From NCBI GenBank assembly GCA_043820045.1, contig JBDREF010000158.1:1-23977 (forward strand): 23,977 nt of DNA, in the 5' to 3' direction. The notes beneath the pieces were generated by a model. It searched no databases. It had not been told where the DNA came from and saw only the letters and a program-made list of their open reading frames with translations. The position numbers and the translations under genes were made by a program. Numbering within the stretch: position 1 is the first letter of the stretch; each line of letters opens with the position of its first letter. The stretch is from JBDREF01 sp043820045. Its GTDB lineage: Bacteria > Planctomycetota > Phycisphaerae > Sedimentisphaerales > Anaerobacaceae. Positions 23,512-23,977 of this stretch are shown piece by piece.

Positions 23512-23977
23512 AATTACTTGCCTCCATAAATGGTCTGCTTGGTAAAAGATTCAATCGTTAATCCCTTGCTAATCAAGCCTTTACATTGCTGTCGTATTAA
23601 GTTTGCCTACTCAAATTTGTCTATTTTGGGACAATCTACATTCAAATTGCAAAAGATATACCAGCTTTTCCGCCAAGGGGCTTCTATTTTGGCCCCGCCG
23701 CGATAACCCTTTTAATGACAAGATATTAGGTAGAGCAAAAAACTCGCTTACAGGCCAGGGCCGCGGCTTATGACTCAGGCAAAGGTGCCATTTCTGGCAT
23801 TGATATCTGTGCTATTACGCCAAGTTGACAGGTCGGCCAGTTGGTATCTGTCGAATCATCGGCTCACGGCTGAGAGAGTAGATGATCCACATCCTCAGGC
23901 ACAAGATATTCCTTGACGGCAAAGCGCCAAATCTGGTATAAATGAGGGTGTTCAGGGCTGCGAATTCTCAGCCTCCC
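23512..23977. other. Non-coding region upstream of groEL copy 2
   Basis: No gene was found in these 466 bases. The part near groEL is AT-rich and should hold its leftward promoter, but no convincing -35/-10 pair or CIRCE element was seen. A small stem GGGGC / GCCCC (23677-23681, 23692-23696) is present. The right end holds a rightward promoter, described separately. Confidence 0.6.
23913..23942 (+). promoter_or_regulatory. Strong rightward promoter at the window edge
   Basis: TTGACG (23913-23918), 18 bases, TATAAA (23937-23942). It has the same -35, spacer length and -10 as the LamG promoter, and points to a gene starting beyond the window. Confidence 0.6.

Noticed and set aside
1..23977. 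tRNA, rRNA or CRISPR arrays
   Set aside because: No cloverleaf-like stretch with a T-loop motif, no rRNA signature and no regularly spaced repeats were noticed in the gaps; a covariance search could still find a short RNA.

Overview
The window looks like part of a chromosome from an anaerobic-type planctomycete (Phycisphaerae / Sedimentisphaerales-like). That placement is inference. It rests on the secreted LamG protein with repeated 'YYWRVDE' modules, the GH29 fucosidase beside chaperone genes, several groEL copies, and an integron whose integrase is read in the same direction as its cassette. No rRNA or tRNA was seen, so the lineage is not proven.

Layout, left to right. (1) 1-4268, + strand: the 3' part of mutL, then a three-gene ABC importer of the BtuFCD/FecBCD type, all joined by short gaps or ATGA overlaps. 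(2) 4315-5160: a promoter, a DksA/TraR-like protein that has lost half of its zinc-finger cysteines, and yacG. (3) 5198-6655: a promoter and a multi-pass membrane protein of unknown role with an acidic tail. (4) 6735-8723: a membrane-bound nucleotide-sugar 4,6-dehydratase (FlaA1/CapD/WbpM type) ending at an intrinsic terminator. (5) 8736-11249: a strong promoter, a long leader with two perfect hairpins, and a secreted modular LamG protein followed by a large hairpin. (6) 11333-13631: a promoter and an ECF sigma / anti-sigma / isochorismatase-type hydrolase operon.

(7) 13810-16089 is the most notable region: a small chromosomal integron. The integrase gene is an in-frame internal deletion. It keeps the IntI-specific domain, H-x-x-R and the tyrosine, but lacks the first catalytic Arg and the Lys. 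It is followed by a 49-codon ORF with a perfect Shine-Dalgarno, an attI-like site, and one complete gene cassette (14552-16083). The cassette edges can be read to the base: the first 13 bases and the bases entering attC are exact reverse complements. The 60-bp attC folds as expected, with one unpaired base. The cassette gene encodes an OLD-like ABC-ATPase plus Toprim protein, a strong candidate for a single-gene phage-defence cassette. The cassette's downstream edge lies exactly at the stop codon of the convergent FmdB-like gene.

(8) 16084-23511, - strand: a protein-folding cluster. In transcription order it is groEL (GGM-tailed), GH29 alpha-L-fucosidase, groES, groEL (no GGM tail), dnaJ, grpE and an FmdB-like zinc ribbon. 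No CIRCE operator was seen. (9) 23512-23977: non-coding, with a good rightward promoter at 23913-23942 for a gene beyond the window.
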